Below, one piece after another: positions 55,720 through 64,000 of a stretch of DNA of 64,000 bases; position 1 is the stretch's first letter, and each line of letters opens with the position of its first letter. The notes below the pieces were generated by a model. The model did no database searches, had not been told where the DNA came from, and saw only the letters and a list, made by a program, of their open reading frames with translations. A program made the translations under genes and the position numbers. Source of the DNA: Seribacter sp963934295 (lineage in GTDB: Bacteria > Verrucomicrobiota > Verrucomicrobiia > Opitutales > Seribacteraceae); contig CAWVXY010000006.1 of the NCBI GenBank assembly GCA_963934295.1, positions 1 to 64,000 on the forward strand. Direction: 5' to 3'.

Positions 55720-56467
55720 GTTTCGATCATTAATGATAAGTTATCAATTTCTATTGAACCGCCTAGCTCTTTTGAGCTTTTTAATAACCCATGGCTGCGT
55801 CCAAAAGGGAATATACGAATCATCTAGTGAAGGTGCTGAGAATCAAATAGTAGTTGAAACTACATCCAGCGAGAGTAATTCAAGTTGGGTGGTTGAGTTT
55901 AGCGAAGACTTTTCAAAAATGGAAACGGGCTCTGAACCTGAGAGTTTGTTTATTTTAGACGGAGCATACACAGTACAGGTTGATCAGAATGAAGAGAAAA
56001 GTCTGACTTTGCCAGGTTCACCAATGGGCGATTTCGGATTGCTCTTTGGTCCGAGGATCAGGGAAAAGGGTTTGGAATTACAATTTTCTTTTTTCTCAAG
56101 AAAAAAAGGACGAAGAATGCCTTCCATAGCAGCAGGAATTGGAGGCGTCCGTGGATTGCGATTACGATTGAATCCAGCAGCAAGGAATCTTGTCCTAACT
56201 TTTGATGAACAAATCCTTAAAGAGATCCCCTTTTCATGGATCGGAGATCGATGGTGGTCCGTTCGTTTTCAAATGACACCAGAAGATTCAAATCAATCTA
56301 CATTCGTACAGTACAAGCTCTGGCCAAAGCAAGAAGCCGAACCGGACTCTTGGTTGGTTAGTGAAAAATTTAGTATCCAATACAAGGGAGGAAAATGTGC
56401 CTTGTGGGGATTTCCTTATGCCAGTACACCAATTCTCTTTGACGACTTAACCATTCTTTCTCAGTAA
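55712..56467 (+). CDS. small lipoprotein-like protein with jelly-roll domain
   Basis: This 251-residue protein overlaps the permease end by eight bases. A possible lipoprotein signal ends at Cys29 (LITHGC). Residues about 65-251 form a beta-sandwich ending ILFDDLTILSQ, similar in order to the C-terminal domain of the 771-residue propeller lipoprotein (KVYFDNLSITYN), including an R/W-rich central strand and a xxLWPKxxxEPDxW segment that matches AKAWPKSATEPTDW in the latter. It may be a binding partner of the exporter. Function unknown. Confidence 0.75.
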   Translation: MNKFRSLMISYQFLLNRLALLSFLITHGCVQKGIYESSSEGAENQIVVETTSSESNSSWVVEFSEDFSKMETGSEPESLFILDGAYTVQVDQNEEKSLTLPGSPMGDFGLLFGPRIREKGLELQFSFFSRKKGRRMPSIAAGIGGVRGLRLRLNPAARNLVLTFDEQILKEIPFSWIGDRWWSVRFQMTPEDSNQSTFVQYKLWPKQEAEPDSWLVSEKFSIQYKGGKCALWGFPYASTPILFDDLTILSQ

Positions 56468-56554
56468 AAATAATTTTATCTTCTGATATAAAAGTGCGTA
56501 CTACCTGAAGAGAATATTTGTAGTATTTTAAAAAAGAAAGAGAATGGAATTTGT

Positions 56555-58852
56555 ATGAAATTCATTCGCAAAGATTTTTGGACTTTTGGAATCTTTTACT
56601 TTGCGTTGCTAGAATGCAGCTTTGCAAAAGAAGGAAAGAACGAAGCTTTATTTAATGAAGTATTACCCTTGTTGGAGGAGTACTGTTATGACTGTCATGG
56701 TGATGGTGCTCAAAAAGGTGGTTTTGCTATGGACGAGTTAATTTCGCTTGGAAATTTCGAAGAGCATCATGAAACGTGGGATAGAGTCTGGAAGAACGCC
56801 TACAATCGAAATATGCCACCTGCCAATGTAGATCAGCCACAGGATCGTGAGATTTCCAAAATTTTATCGTGGATAGAGAAAGAATCCTTTCAATACAACC
56901 CAGGTCAGATCGAACCTGGGCATGTGGTTTTAAGAAGGCTTAATCGTACGGAATACGAGAATACGATTAAAGATCTTTTTCAGGTTACAATCGATGCGAA
57001 AAACTATTTTCCTGCAGATGATACAGGGTATGGTTTTGATACGATTGGAGAAGTACTGACTCTTTCACCACTACTTATGGAAAAGTATATGGGAATGGCT
57101 GAAATCGTTATGGAAAAGATTCTTGGACCCATAGATGATCAAGGAGAAAATATTCGTTTTATTACAGATGATATTAAGGGGGGCAGAAAGCATGGGGATT
57201 TACGTGTATTACCTTCACAGGGTAGTTTTACAATTTCTCATCAGTCGGAGATGGGGGGCGAATATGAAGCCAAAGTATGGGCATCAGCAAGTAGAGCTGG
57301 AGATGAATTAGCCAAAATGGAAGTGAGCATTAATGGCAGTAAAATTAAAACCTTCTCTATCGATTCGGAATATCCTCAAAAATTAATTTATACCTTTAAA
57401 TATTATGCTAAAGAAAAATCTTCCAATAAAATTTCACTTTCTTTTATCAATGATTTTTTTGACCCTAAAAATAAAAACCCAAAACTTCGGGATCGGAATT
57501 TATATGTAAAGAAAATTGAGATATCGTTTCCTAAAGGGGTAGCCTTCAAATTTAAGGATTCAAGAAGCCACTTGCTGGGTGAATGGGAAACGGAAAAAAT
57601 TGATGACGATCATGCAGTGAAAAGTCTTGAGCAATGGATTCCACGTATTTACCGAATGACATTAGAAGAGAAAGAGATGTATAGGCACAAAGCTTTTTAT
57701 GCTATGATGACAAAAAATGGGTTGTCTGCTATTGAAGCTTTGCGCCAAACATACAAGGCAGCTCTCGTTTCTCCACGCTTTCTTTTCCGAGAAGAGAAAA
57801 AAGAAGAGAAAAAAAGTAATTCGAACTACAGGCAAATTGACGAATTTGCCCTTGCCCACCGTATGTCATATTTTCTTTGGAGTTCCATTCCAGACGATAG
57901 TCTTTGGGAATTAGCCAAAAAGGGTAAACTTAGGGAAAATTTTCGTCAGGAATTTAACAGGATGATTTCGGATAAAAAGATCGAAGGTTTTATAAATAAC
58001 TTTTGCGGACAATGGCTCCAGTTGAGAGATTTGAACCTCGTAAACCCGGATCCAGAACAATTTCCAAGATTTACGGATCAAGTGAGAAAGTCCATGATCC
58101 AGGAGACGCAGGAATTTTTCAAATATTTACTTATACAAAACCTACCGATTGATCTTATATTGGGGGCAAATTTTTCGATGATCAATCAAGACCTTGCTCG
58201 ATATTACAGACTTCGGGGTAAATATGACGAAAAATTCAGGAAGGTTATTTTTAAGGGTAAAGATTTAAAAAAGCGGGGAGGCATACTTACACATGGATCT
58301 ATCTTAACAATTACTTCTAACCCCACACGAACCTCTCCGGTTAAGCGGGGTAAATGGGTGCTGGATAATTTACTGGCAGCACCGCCTAGGGATCCACCTC
58401 CAGAAGTTACTGAACTGGAAAAACCTCATGAGGAAAGTCATAATAAGCTTACTTTACGACAGCAGATGTCACGACATTCTAAAAATCCAGCTTGTTATTC
58501 CTGTCACGCGAGCATGGACAACTTGGGGTATGCTATGGAGAATTTTGATGCAGTTGGAAATTGGAGAACGGAAGAAGGGGGAGAATTCGTAGATGTTTCC
58601 GGAAAATTGAGTTCAGGGGAAGAGTTTAATGGTATTGATGAATTACAAACTTTCCTTTTGGAAAATAAGAAGCAATCAATTGTTCGCTGTATTACCCAGA
58701 AACTATTTGTATATGGAATAGGACGTGGATTAACTTATAAAGATAGAAAAGCGGTGGATCAGGTAGTTGCTAGCTTTGAAAAGGATCAAGTTAACTTTGC
58801 TGACTTGCTTTTTCAAGTTTTTGTAAGTCAACCTTTTCAATTTACCAAATAA
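56555..58852 (+). CDS. PSD1-type cytochrome c domain protein (DUF1587/DUF1592/DUF1588/DUF1585)
   Basis: This 765-residue secreted protein has a signal region (FWTFGIFYFALLECSFA), a haem motif CYDCH at 44-48 (PSCyt-type), then DUF1587 (RLNRTEYENTIKDLF), a carbohydrate-binding-like middle region, DUF1592 (RMSYFLWSSIPDDSLWELA), DUF1588 (GGILTHGSILTITSNPTRTSPVKRG) with a second CYSCH, and DUF1585 at the end. These proteins are common in Planctomycetes and Verrucomicrobia, always beside a DUF1552 gene as here. Their biochemical role is unknown; haem binding is expected. The next gene is 54 bases away. Confidence 0.94.
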   Translation: MKFIRKDFWTFGIFYFALLECSFAKEGKNEALFNEVLPLLEEYCYDCHGDGAQKGGFAMDELISLGNFEEHHETWDRVWKNAYNRNMPPANVDQPQDREISKILSWIEKESFQYNPGQIEPGHVVLRRLNRTEYENTIKDLFQVTIDAKNYFPADDTGYGFDTIGEVLTLSPLLMEKYMGMAEIVMEKILGPIDDQGENIRFITDDIKGGRKHGDLRVLPSQGSFTISHQSEMGGEYEAKVWASASRAGDELAKMEVSINGSKIKTFSIDSEYPQKLIYTFKYYAKEKSSNKISLSFINDFFDPKNKNPKLRDRNLYVKKIEISFPKGVAFKFKDSRSHLLGEWETEKIDDDHAVKSLEQWIPRIYRMTLEEKEMYRHKAFYAMMTKNGLSAIEALRQTYKAALVSPRFLFREEKKEEKKSNSNYRQIDEFALAHRMSYFLWSSIPDDSLWELAKKGKLRENFRQEFNRMISDKKIEGFINNFCGQWLQLRDLNLVNPDPEQFPRFTDQVRKSMIQETQEFFKYLLIQNLPIDLILGANFSMINQDLARYYRLRGKYDEKFRKVIFKGKDLKKRGGILTHGSILTITSNPTRTSPVKRGKWVLDNLLAAPPRDPPPEVTELEKPHEESHNKLTLRQQMSRHSKNPACYSCHASMDNLGYAMENFDAVGNWRTEEGGEFVDVSGKLSSGEEFNGIDELQTFLLENKKQSIVRCITQKLFVYGIGRGLTYKDRKAVDQVVASFEKDQVNFADLLFQVFVSQPFQFTK

Positions 58853-58906
58853 TGATATTTGAATAATATGTCTTAAGTCACTTGTAATCGGTAATATACT
58901 TTTATT

Positions 58907-60274
58907 ATGGATCGTAGAATAATTAGTCGTAGATCAACACTTCGGGGTTTGGGAGTATCCTTAGCTTTACCCTTTATGGAATCCTTTGCGCGTTCGTCTT
59001 CAACGAACATTCCATTACGAATGGGATATGCCTACATTCCCAATGGAGTGATTATGGACGAGTGGCGTCCACGAACCACTGGGGTTTTGGGAGAATTACC
59101 AAGTAGCTTAAAACCTCTCCAAGACTATAAGAATGACATTCAGGTTTTAAGTGGATTGGATCATACCAAGGCAAATGCCAATGGCGACGGAGGTGGAGAT
59201 CATGCAAGAGCCAATGCCACTTTTTTGACTGGTTGTCAGGCAAAAAAGACTGCGGGGAAAGATATTAGGATTGGAATTTCAGTTGATCAAATTGCTGCCG
59301 AGGCAATCGGCGGTCAAACGAAATTACCCTCTTTAGAATTAAGTTGTGATGGAGTGAGAAGATCGGGCAAATGCGATTCTGGATATAGTTGTGCTTACCA
59401 ATACAATCTATCTTGGAAAACGGAATCAATGCCGATGGTTCCAGAATCCAATCCGCGTTTAGTATTTGAGCGTTTATTTGGGAAATCAAATTCTTCCATT
59501 GATCGGGAAAACCAGCGGAAGAGAAAAGAATTAAATAAGAGCATTCTTGACTTTGCTATGGAAGATGCTGGTCGTTTGAGTAAGCGACTCGATAAGGCAG
59601 ATCAAGAAAAATTGAACGAATACTTTACGAGCGTTCGTGAACTTGAAAAGAGAATCGAACGAGATGAGCAACAATCGAAAAATGTACCTGATTTTAAAAG
59701 TCCAGATAGGATTCCACAGAATTACAAAGATCATTTGAGGGTTATGTTTGATATGATGGCACTTGCATATCAAAGTGATTCAACTCGCATAAGTTCGTTC
59801 TTAATGGCACATGATGGTAGTAATCGCAGTTTTCGTGAAATTGGTGTTCCTGATGGGCACCATTCACTTTCGCATCATAGAAATGATCAAGATAAAATTA
59901 AGAAACTGGCCCGTATAGACCAATTTTATTCCGAACAATTTGCTTATTTTTTGGGCAAGTTAGCTTCGATTCGAGAAATGGATGGTAGTCGATTAATTGA
60001 TCATTGTATGATTATTTTAGGAAGCGGAATTAGCGATGGTAACTTACATCGTCATTCTGACCTGCCAGTACTTTTAGCGGGAGGCAAATCTCATGGGTTG
60101 CGAACTGGAAGACATCATGATTTTTCTGAAGGAAGATACGGTAATGAAAATAGTAAATTCTCAAAAGATAGCTTTGGTGTGCCAATGACTAACCTGCACC
60201 TTGGTTTGTTAGATAAAATAGGAGTAAGAACCAATCAAATCGGCGATAGTACAGGAAAAATTTTAAATATATAA
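58907..60274 (+). CDS. DUF1552 protein with Tat signal
   Basis: This 455-residue protein starts with a twin-arginine signal (SRRSTLRGLGVSLALPFME). The DUF1552 body has the conserved MGYAYIPNGVIMDEW, GGGDHARANATFLTGC, and near the end GSGISDGNLHRHSDLPVLLAGG; this fold is related to alkaline-phosphatase-like sulfatases. It is exported folded, perhaps with a cofactor, and pairs with the DUF1592 gene upstream. The substrate is unknown. Confidence 0.94.
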   Translation: MDRRIISRRSTLRGLGVSLALPFMESFARSSSTNIPLRMGYAYIPNGVIMDEWRPRTTGVLGELPSSLKPLQDYKNDIQVLSGLDHTKANANGDGGGDHARANATFLTGCQAKKTAGKDIRIGISVDQIAAEAIGGQTKLPSLELSCDGVRRSGKCDSGYSCAYQYNLSWKTESMPMVPESNPRLVFERLFGKSNSSIDRENQRKRKELNKSILDFAMEDAGRLSKRLDKADQEKLNEYFTSVRELEKRIERDEQQSKNVPDFKSPDRIPQNYKDHLRVMFDMMALAYQSDSTRISSFLMAHDGSNRSFREIGVPDGHHSLSHHRNDQDKIKKLARIDQFYSEQFAYFLGKLASIREMDGSRLIDHCMIILGSGISDGNLHRHSDLPVLLAGGKSHGLRTGRHHDFSEGRYGNENSKFSKDSFGVPMTNLHLGLLDKIGVRTNQIGDSTGKILNI

Positions 60275-60303
60275 TTAAAATCAAAAAAATATAATAAATA
60301 TTT

Positions 60304-60327
60304 TCTATTTTTCTATTTTTCTATTTC
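60304..60327. repeat. 8-base tandem repeat TCTATTTT x3
   Basis: Three consecutive copies of TCTATTTT, the last one ending in C, lie in the 104-base gap after DUF1552. A T-rich repeat of this kind could vary by slippage and change spacing to the next gene. Confidence 0.7.
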
Positions 60328-60378
60328 ACTTATGCAAAGGACGTAGAAAACCTTGCAAATATTTAAGTTTTATAGAGG

Positions 60379-61374
60379 ATGTTATTGTCCGTGTTTAGCA
60401 TCAATCGAGTTTTTTTTCTTTCATTGGGAGGAGTTTGTTTTTTAATAATACCCTTCTTTTGGCTTGCCCTAATGTTTGACTATAAAGCGTTGGAAAACTT
60501 TATGATCAAATTTTCTGAAAGCAATTTCGTTGGTTATCCAATCCCAGAGTTATTTGGTGCTTCTAAAACCGATTCAGTCGTAAGCCAAGTTTTCCGGATG
60601 AAAATATTTTTATCATTGGCTATACTTGCCTATTCACTTTTCTTTATAAGCCTATATTCGATCGAAGAGAACTCCAGGCGTTTAAAATTTCTTTTTCGTG
60701 GTATTTCAATACCATTGTTTTTGTTGATCGTTGCTTTTTGGTTAAAATTTGTAGGTGAAGATCATATTGTTGTTAAGAGCGAAAAAAATGAATTATTTAT
60801 CGCAACAACGGTATCACTTGTTTTTTCAATTCTTCTTTTTGCTTATTCATTTCGTTCTCAAAAGAAGAAACGTAGTATGGTCCCAGGTAAACTGAGTAAG
60901 GGTTTTTCCGCACCATCTGTTGACCAACCTTCGAAACCAAATGGGGAAACCCAAAAGGAACTGACCGGTGCAAAAGAACTTACTCCCATTCCTGCTATTG
61001 AGACTGAATTACCTGAACAGAAGTCTGCAGATGAAACCTCAATTAATCTTCCTGCAGATTCAGACTTAACTCCCCCCGAAAATAATGTAGATAGCGATGG
61101 AATTCCTCTGAATGGAGAAGTTGGAGAAGAATCAAAAGACACGGAAGAATCTACTCAGGAAACTGCTGTTATTGAAACGGTGTCAGAAAATTTATCTACT
61201 CAGGATTCAAATACAGAAGAAAATTTACCAGAAAAAAAGCCCTTGGAAGAAGAAATTAATCCAAACCAAAATGAGGAAGATGGCATAACTTCTCCCTTAA
61301 ACACCAGTATAGAAATTTCTGAAAATGAACAAGATCTTCCTACAGATACTTCTGAAGAAAACAAAATCGATTAA
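60379..61374 (+). CDS. membrane protein with four helices and an acidic C-terminal tail
   Basis: This 331-residue protein has membrane segments at about 11-31, 75-93, 108-125 and 139-157, then a basic patch (QKKKRS) and a tail of about 165 residues rich in Glu, Pro, Thr, Ser and Asn. The tail looks disordered. No family was recognised. A GAGG motif precedes the ATG. It is 6 bases before the next gene, so the two are probably co-transcribed. Confidence 0.75.
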   Translation: MLLSVFSINRVFFLSLGGVCFLIIPFFWLALMFDYKALENFMIKFSESNFVGYPIPELFGASKTDSVVSQVFRMKIFLSLAILAYSLFFISLYSIEENSRRLKFLFRGISIPLFLLIVAFWLKFVGEDHIVVKSEKNELFIATTVSLVFSILLFAYSFRSQKKKRSMVPGKLSKGFSAPSVDQPSKPNGETQKELTGAKELTPIPAIETELPEQKSADETSINLPADSDLTPPENNVDSDGIPLNGEVGEESKDTEESTQETAVIETVSENLSTQDSNTEENLPEKKPLEEEINPNQNEEDGITSPLNTSIEISENEQDLPTDTSEENKID

Positions 61375-61380
61375 TAAAAA

Positions 61381-62796
61381 ATGCAAAAATTCTTTAAAGG
61401 CTTAATTGTAATTTTATTTTCATTATTCTGTATTTATATCTTGGAAAGTGCTTGTTTTAGACTAGTTGAAGGCTATGCAAATTGGAGGCTTTCCCTAGCA
61501 TGGGGTAAACCGAATAACGCCAACCACAATTCTTTTCTTAAGAAATTACCCATCGATCATTTTGTTGAAAGACCTACAGATTTTCCATTACCAGATCATC
61601 TAGGATATTGGGTTGGTAAAGAGAATAGCTATGCGGAAAGGGTTATGAGTTTTACTAGACCCCTCAGGGATTCATACATGAATTACTTACATAGTAAGTT
61701 TGAACCATTGGCAGATTTCGAAATAAGAGATTATGATAAAGTTCATGGCGTTGTTTTGCCAGGGTTTAAAAAATCAGCGACCATTGCGGATGTTAAATTA
61801 CAGAGAGCAAGAAGAGTTGGAGACGGGTTGGAATTTGCAAAGGGGATATTTATTAAGGTAGTTTTACAGGATTTTACTGATTCGTACCGGGATGAATTCT
61901 CGAGCCTTGAGGCAAGTTTTGGCTTTATGTTGGAAAGGGGTTTTGGTTGCTTAGTTTTGCCCGTTAGTTCTAGCTCTGATTTGCTCGATAAAATAACAAG
62001 ATTTCAAAGGAATGAAAGTTTACTTGCCGAGAATTTATATGCTTGGGCTGATGGAAAAGCTGCTTCAATTTTACTGGAATCCTGTCAAATAAAACCAGAT
62101 TGCTGGAAGGCGATAATGATTACAGATCCCGAAGAGTTTGTTTCGCCTCCAACGGATTCAAAATTACCATGGGTTTATTTTGAAATTGATGATGATCGAA
62201 GAATGAACGAAGAAGGGTTGGATTTGCTTTATAGTTGGGTTAAAAGAGCTCGATCCAATGAAAACCTATATACATCAAGGTTAGGTGGATTAGTCCGAGT
62301 TAGCCGAAATGCTTATGCTAGAAAGGTAATACCTTCTACTTTCGCTTCTTATGTAGTTCATTGTGCAAATTTTATCGAGGACATGAAACTTAATAAAATT
62401 TCCTACAAGAAAGAAGTTACAAGTAATGTTGAAACAGTTTCAAAACTACCTAGTAAAGTAGATTCAGATTCGGTTACAAATAGCCCAAAAAAAGAAACAA
62501 GTAATTTTGATTTAAGAAGGATTGAGAAATCAATTAATCAAATCGAAAAGCAAGATGAAATTAATTATAATTTGGGTAGTTCAAAATTTGATTGCGAGAT
62601 CATTAGGGGATATCGCGAAATCAATGATGCTGATGCACAACTAAAGTTGGTAAGTAACCGAGATTTGATCATAAAACTAGGATTGGGTTTTGAAGAAATG
62701 GGTAATGGAGTTATGGATCAAATTCGCAAAAAGGACCCGCTATTTTACCGCTATTTTAATTCTTTACGGGCGATAGAAGAATCTCCTTTGAATTAA
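61381..62796 (+). CDS. exported alpha/beta-hydrolase-like protein without a clear nucleophile
   Basis: This 471-residue protein has one N-terminal membrane segment (about 6-24). Residues about 130-340 look like a degenerate alpha/beta hydrolase (HGVVLPGF, GCLVLPVSSSSD, then AWADGKAASILLE where the nucleophile elbow GxSxG is expected; Ser is absent there). The last 130 residues are Lys/Glu/Ser rich. It recalls DUF3530-type proteins, but I am not sure. It follows the acidic-tail membrane protein directly and precedes another hydrolase-like gene. It is probably non-catalytic. Confidence 0.7.
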   Translation: MQKFFKGLIVILFSLFCIYILESACFRLVEGYANWRLSLAWGKPNNANHNSFLKKLPIDHFVERPTDFPLPDHLGYWVGKENSYAERVMSFTRPLRDSYMNYLHSKFEPLADFEIRDYDKVHGVVLPGFKKSATIADVKLQRARRVGDGLEFAKGIFIKVVLQDFTDSYRDEFSSLEASFGFMLERGFGCLVLPVSSSSDLLDKITRFQRNESLLAENLYAWADGKAASILLESCQIKPDCWKAIMITDPEEFVSPPTDSKLPWVYFEIDDDRRMNEEGLDLLYSWVKRARSNENLYTSRLGGLVRVSRNAYARKVIPSTFASYVVHCANFIEDMKLNKISYKKEVTSNVETVSKLPSKVDSDSVTNSPKKETSNFDLRRIEKSINQIEKQDEINYNLGSSKFDCEIIRGYREINDADAQLKLVSNRDLIIKLGLGFEEMGNGVMDQIRKKDPLFYRYFNSLRAIEESPLN

Positions 62797-62844
62797 ATTA
62801 AATTTAAGGAGATTGTATCTCATAAAAACTTTATGTTTTTTAAT

Positions 62845-62862
62845 GATAACTGAAAAGTTATC
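62845..62862 (+). promoter_or_regulatory. hairpin GATAACT-GAAA-AGTTATC
   Basis: A perfect 7-base stem closes a GAAA (GNRA) tetraloop in the 100-base gap between the two hydrolase-like genes. No T-run follows, so it is not a standard terminator; it may be an RNA stability or processing element. Confidence 0.4.
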
Positions 62863-62896
62863 TGATTTAGAATAGGAATAAGTAAAATATAGAGAC

Positions 62897-63634
62897 ATGC
62901 TTGGCATTATTAGAAATAAAAAAGGCGAAAAAATTGATTATACTTTTCATTATGGATCTGAAAAAAATCGCTTTCTTTTGATTGTAGCTCACGGGGTAAC
63001 AGCAGATAAAGATGCCTCTATAGTTACAACCTTGTCTGAAAGAGTAGCTATGGAAGGTATGTCCGTTTTGCGTTTCTCCTTTACTGGTAATGGCGAGTCT
63101 GAAGGTAGGTTTGAAGAATGTACTATTTCTAAGGAAATTGAAGATCTCCAGTCTATTTTAACTATTGCGACGGAATGTGGTTGGAGGCCCATTTTTGCCG
63201 GACATAATATGGGTTCAGCAGTTGGGATTTTAACTGCTTCAATCGACTCTCGAATTCAACTATTAATATCTCTTGCTGGTGTGGTAAGTACAGAAGTTTT
63301 CTGCGAGGCTGAATTTGGAGGCGTTACGCCTGGGGAAGGTTATATGTGGGGTAATTCAGACTGTCCCTTATCTCAAGAATTTGTGAATGATTTGAAGCAG
63401 ATTAAGAGTGTTCTTCCTCGAGCTTCCGGGCTCGAGCTTCCTTGGTTATTGGTTCACGGAACAGCAGATGAAATTGTTCCAATAACGGAGTCCCATTTGT
63501 TATTATCAAATGTTGAAAACTCTCGAGAATTAGTTGAAGTTGATGGTGCTGACCATCTTTTTTCCGGAAACTCAACCAATACATTAGCCGATTCTGTTAT
63601 CGACTGGTTGGGTCGTAAATTGCAGGTAAATTAA
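62897..63634 (+). CDS. alpha/beta hydrolase with Asn in place of the nucleophile Ser
   Basis: This 245-residue protein has the alpha/beta hydrolase layout: VAHGVTADKD (oxyanion strand), RFSFTGNGESEG, the elbow GHNMGSA at about 98-104, the acid Asp in HGTADEIVP, and the His in GADHLFSG. The usual GHSMG is GHNMG: the codon is AAT where AGT would give Ser, one base away. The enzyme is therefore either inactive as a classical esterase or carries a sequence error. It is convergent with the oxidoreductase gene. No substrate can be named. Confidence 0.85.
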   Translation: MLGIIRNKKGEKIDYTFHYGSEKNRFLLIVAHGVTADKDASIVTTLSERVAMEGMSVLRFSFTGNGESEGRFEECTISKEIEDLQSILTIATECGWRPIFAGHNMGSAVGILTASIDSRIQLLISLAGVVSTEVFCEAEFGGVTPGEGYMWGNSDCPLSQEFVNDLKQIKSVLPRASGLELPWLLVHGTADEIVPITESHLLLSNVENSRELVEVDGADHLFSGNSTNTLADSVIDWLGRKLQVN

Positions 63635-63636
63635 AT

Positions 63637-63656
63637 ATTTTCAAATAACAGAAAAT
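63637..63656. terminator. possible bidirectional terminator between convergent genes
   Basis: ATTTTC (63637-63642) and GAAAAT (63651-63656) are inverted repeats with A/T-rich flanks in the 22-base gap between two stop codons. The stem is weak. Confidence 0.35.
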
Positions 63657-64000
63657 TTATGTAAAACGAGTCACACCGGGAATAGGTGGGTTGGGAACTG
63701 GTAATGCCATGTCCCAGCTAATTTCTGATGGTACAAGAGATTCTTTTGAATTGAGTGCATCATCGTAACTGATTTTTTGCCCAGTGTACGCAACCATTCT
63801 TCCAAGTATTGCAACCATTGTGCTGTGAGCTGCTCTTTCGCCATCATTGAACGCATTACCCTTACGAATAGAAGAGAAGAGTTCATCGTGTTCGCTCTGA
63901 TACATATCATTATTTTCTCCACGAAAGCGCCAAGAATTATCACCCGCATCAATTAAATGCCTATTTTTGGCAGAACAAAATCCTTTATCTCCAAAAAGTT
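63657..64000 (-). CDS. Gfo/Idh/MocA family oxidoreductase, C-terminal part
   Basis: The frame is open to the right edge of the window, so the gene starts outside; only the last about 113 residues are seen. The part from LFGDKGFCSAKNRHLIDAGDNSW through MYQSEHDELFSSIRKGNAFNDGERAAHSTM and the end WDMALPVPNPPIPG match the C-terminal domain of secreted Gfo/Idh/MocA oxidoreductases common in Verrucomicrobia and Planctomycetes. The upstream Rossmann domain is not visible. It probably acts on a sugar. Confidence 0.82.
   Translation of the reverse strand, partial: LFGDKGFCSAKNRHLIDAGDNSWRFRGENNDMYQSEHDELFSSIRKGNAFNDGERAAHSTMVAILGRMVAYTGQKISYDDALNSKESLVPSEISWDMALPVPNPPIPGVTRFT

Noticed and set aside
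1..64000. Mobile elements, CRISPR arrays or prophage genes
   Set aside because: No transposase, integrase, spaced repeat array or phage structural gene was seen.

Overview
The window looks like chromosomal DNA of a marine, AT-rich member of the Verrucomicrobiota (Opitutales/Puniceicoccales-like) or a close planctomycetal relative. The grounds are the DUF1592-type cytochrome plus DUF1552 gene pair, several secreted PQQ-like beta-propeller proteins, a verrucomicrobial-type ECF sigma factor followed by a membrane anti-sigma candidate, a Gfo/Idh/MocA protein, and a Trp-rich C-terminal domain that I recall from this group. The assignment is inference. I saw no tRNA, rRNA, CRISPR array or insertion sequence.

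Layout. 1-8.5 kb: a truncated gene and a giant secreted protein sharing a Trp-rich C-terminal domain, then two GT4 glycosyltransferases. 8.6-25.4 kb: mostly housekeeping genes, namely a thioredoxin-like protein, hisF, an uncharacterised 586-residue protein, a short rho, a metG lacking zinc-knuckle cysteines, a CorC-type CBS protein, hisC, an RmlD-like reductase, a lipoate ligase-like protein, two RNA methyltransferases, trxB with an oleC-oleD-like pair, and tatD. 25.6-31 kb: a SulP transporter; a 502-base intergenic region with four hairpins that present GGA, two of them carrying the 10-mer ACAAGGATGT of the CsrA consensus; a flagellin whose variable domain is a C-type lectin domain; a Wzz-like coiled-coil protein; and the start of a sigma/anti-sigma pair. 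32-56.5 kb: a long, nearly unidirectional region with four propeller proteins, a MarR regulator with a clear operator, a DUF3311/Na+ symporter pair, an AMP-ligase/aldehyde dehydrogenase/Fe-alcohol dehydrogenase module, and a tightly packed operon. That operon has a radical SAM protein, a UbiC-like chorismate lyase, a halogenase-like flavoprotein, a glycosyltransferase, a hotdog thioesterase, a small membrane protein, a PaaK-like ligase and an ABC exporter. 56.5-64 kb: the DUF1592/DUF1552 pair, a membrane protein with an acidic tail, two alpha/beta-hydrolase-like proteins without a recognisable serine nucleophile, and the end of an oxidoreductase gene.

How the genes may work together. The flagellin is the most striking gene: D0/D1 filament segments flank a cysteine-free C-type lectin domain that retains EPN and WND motifs and all five expected Ca2+-site ligands. 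A filament built from it would display thousands of putative glycan-binding domains, and the GGA hairpins upstream suggest post-transcriptional control. The 44-56 kb operon reads as an undescribed pathway making, modifying, glycosylating and exporting a product derived from a hydroxybenzoate. The OleC/OleD-like pair suggests long-chain olefin synthesis with oleA and oleB elsewhere.

Limits. All family calls come from reading motifs by eye; no database search or folding program was run. Starts were chosen by eye; many genes lack a clear Shine-Dalgarno sequence and several use GTG or TTG.
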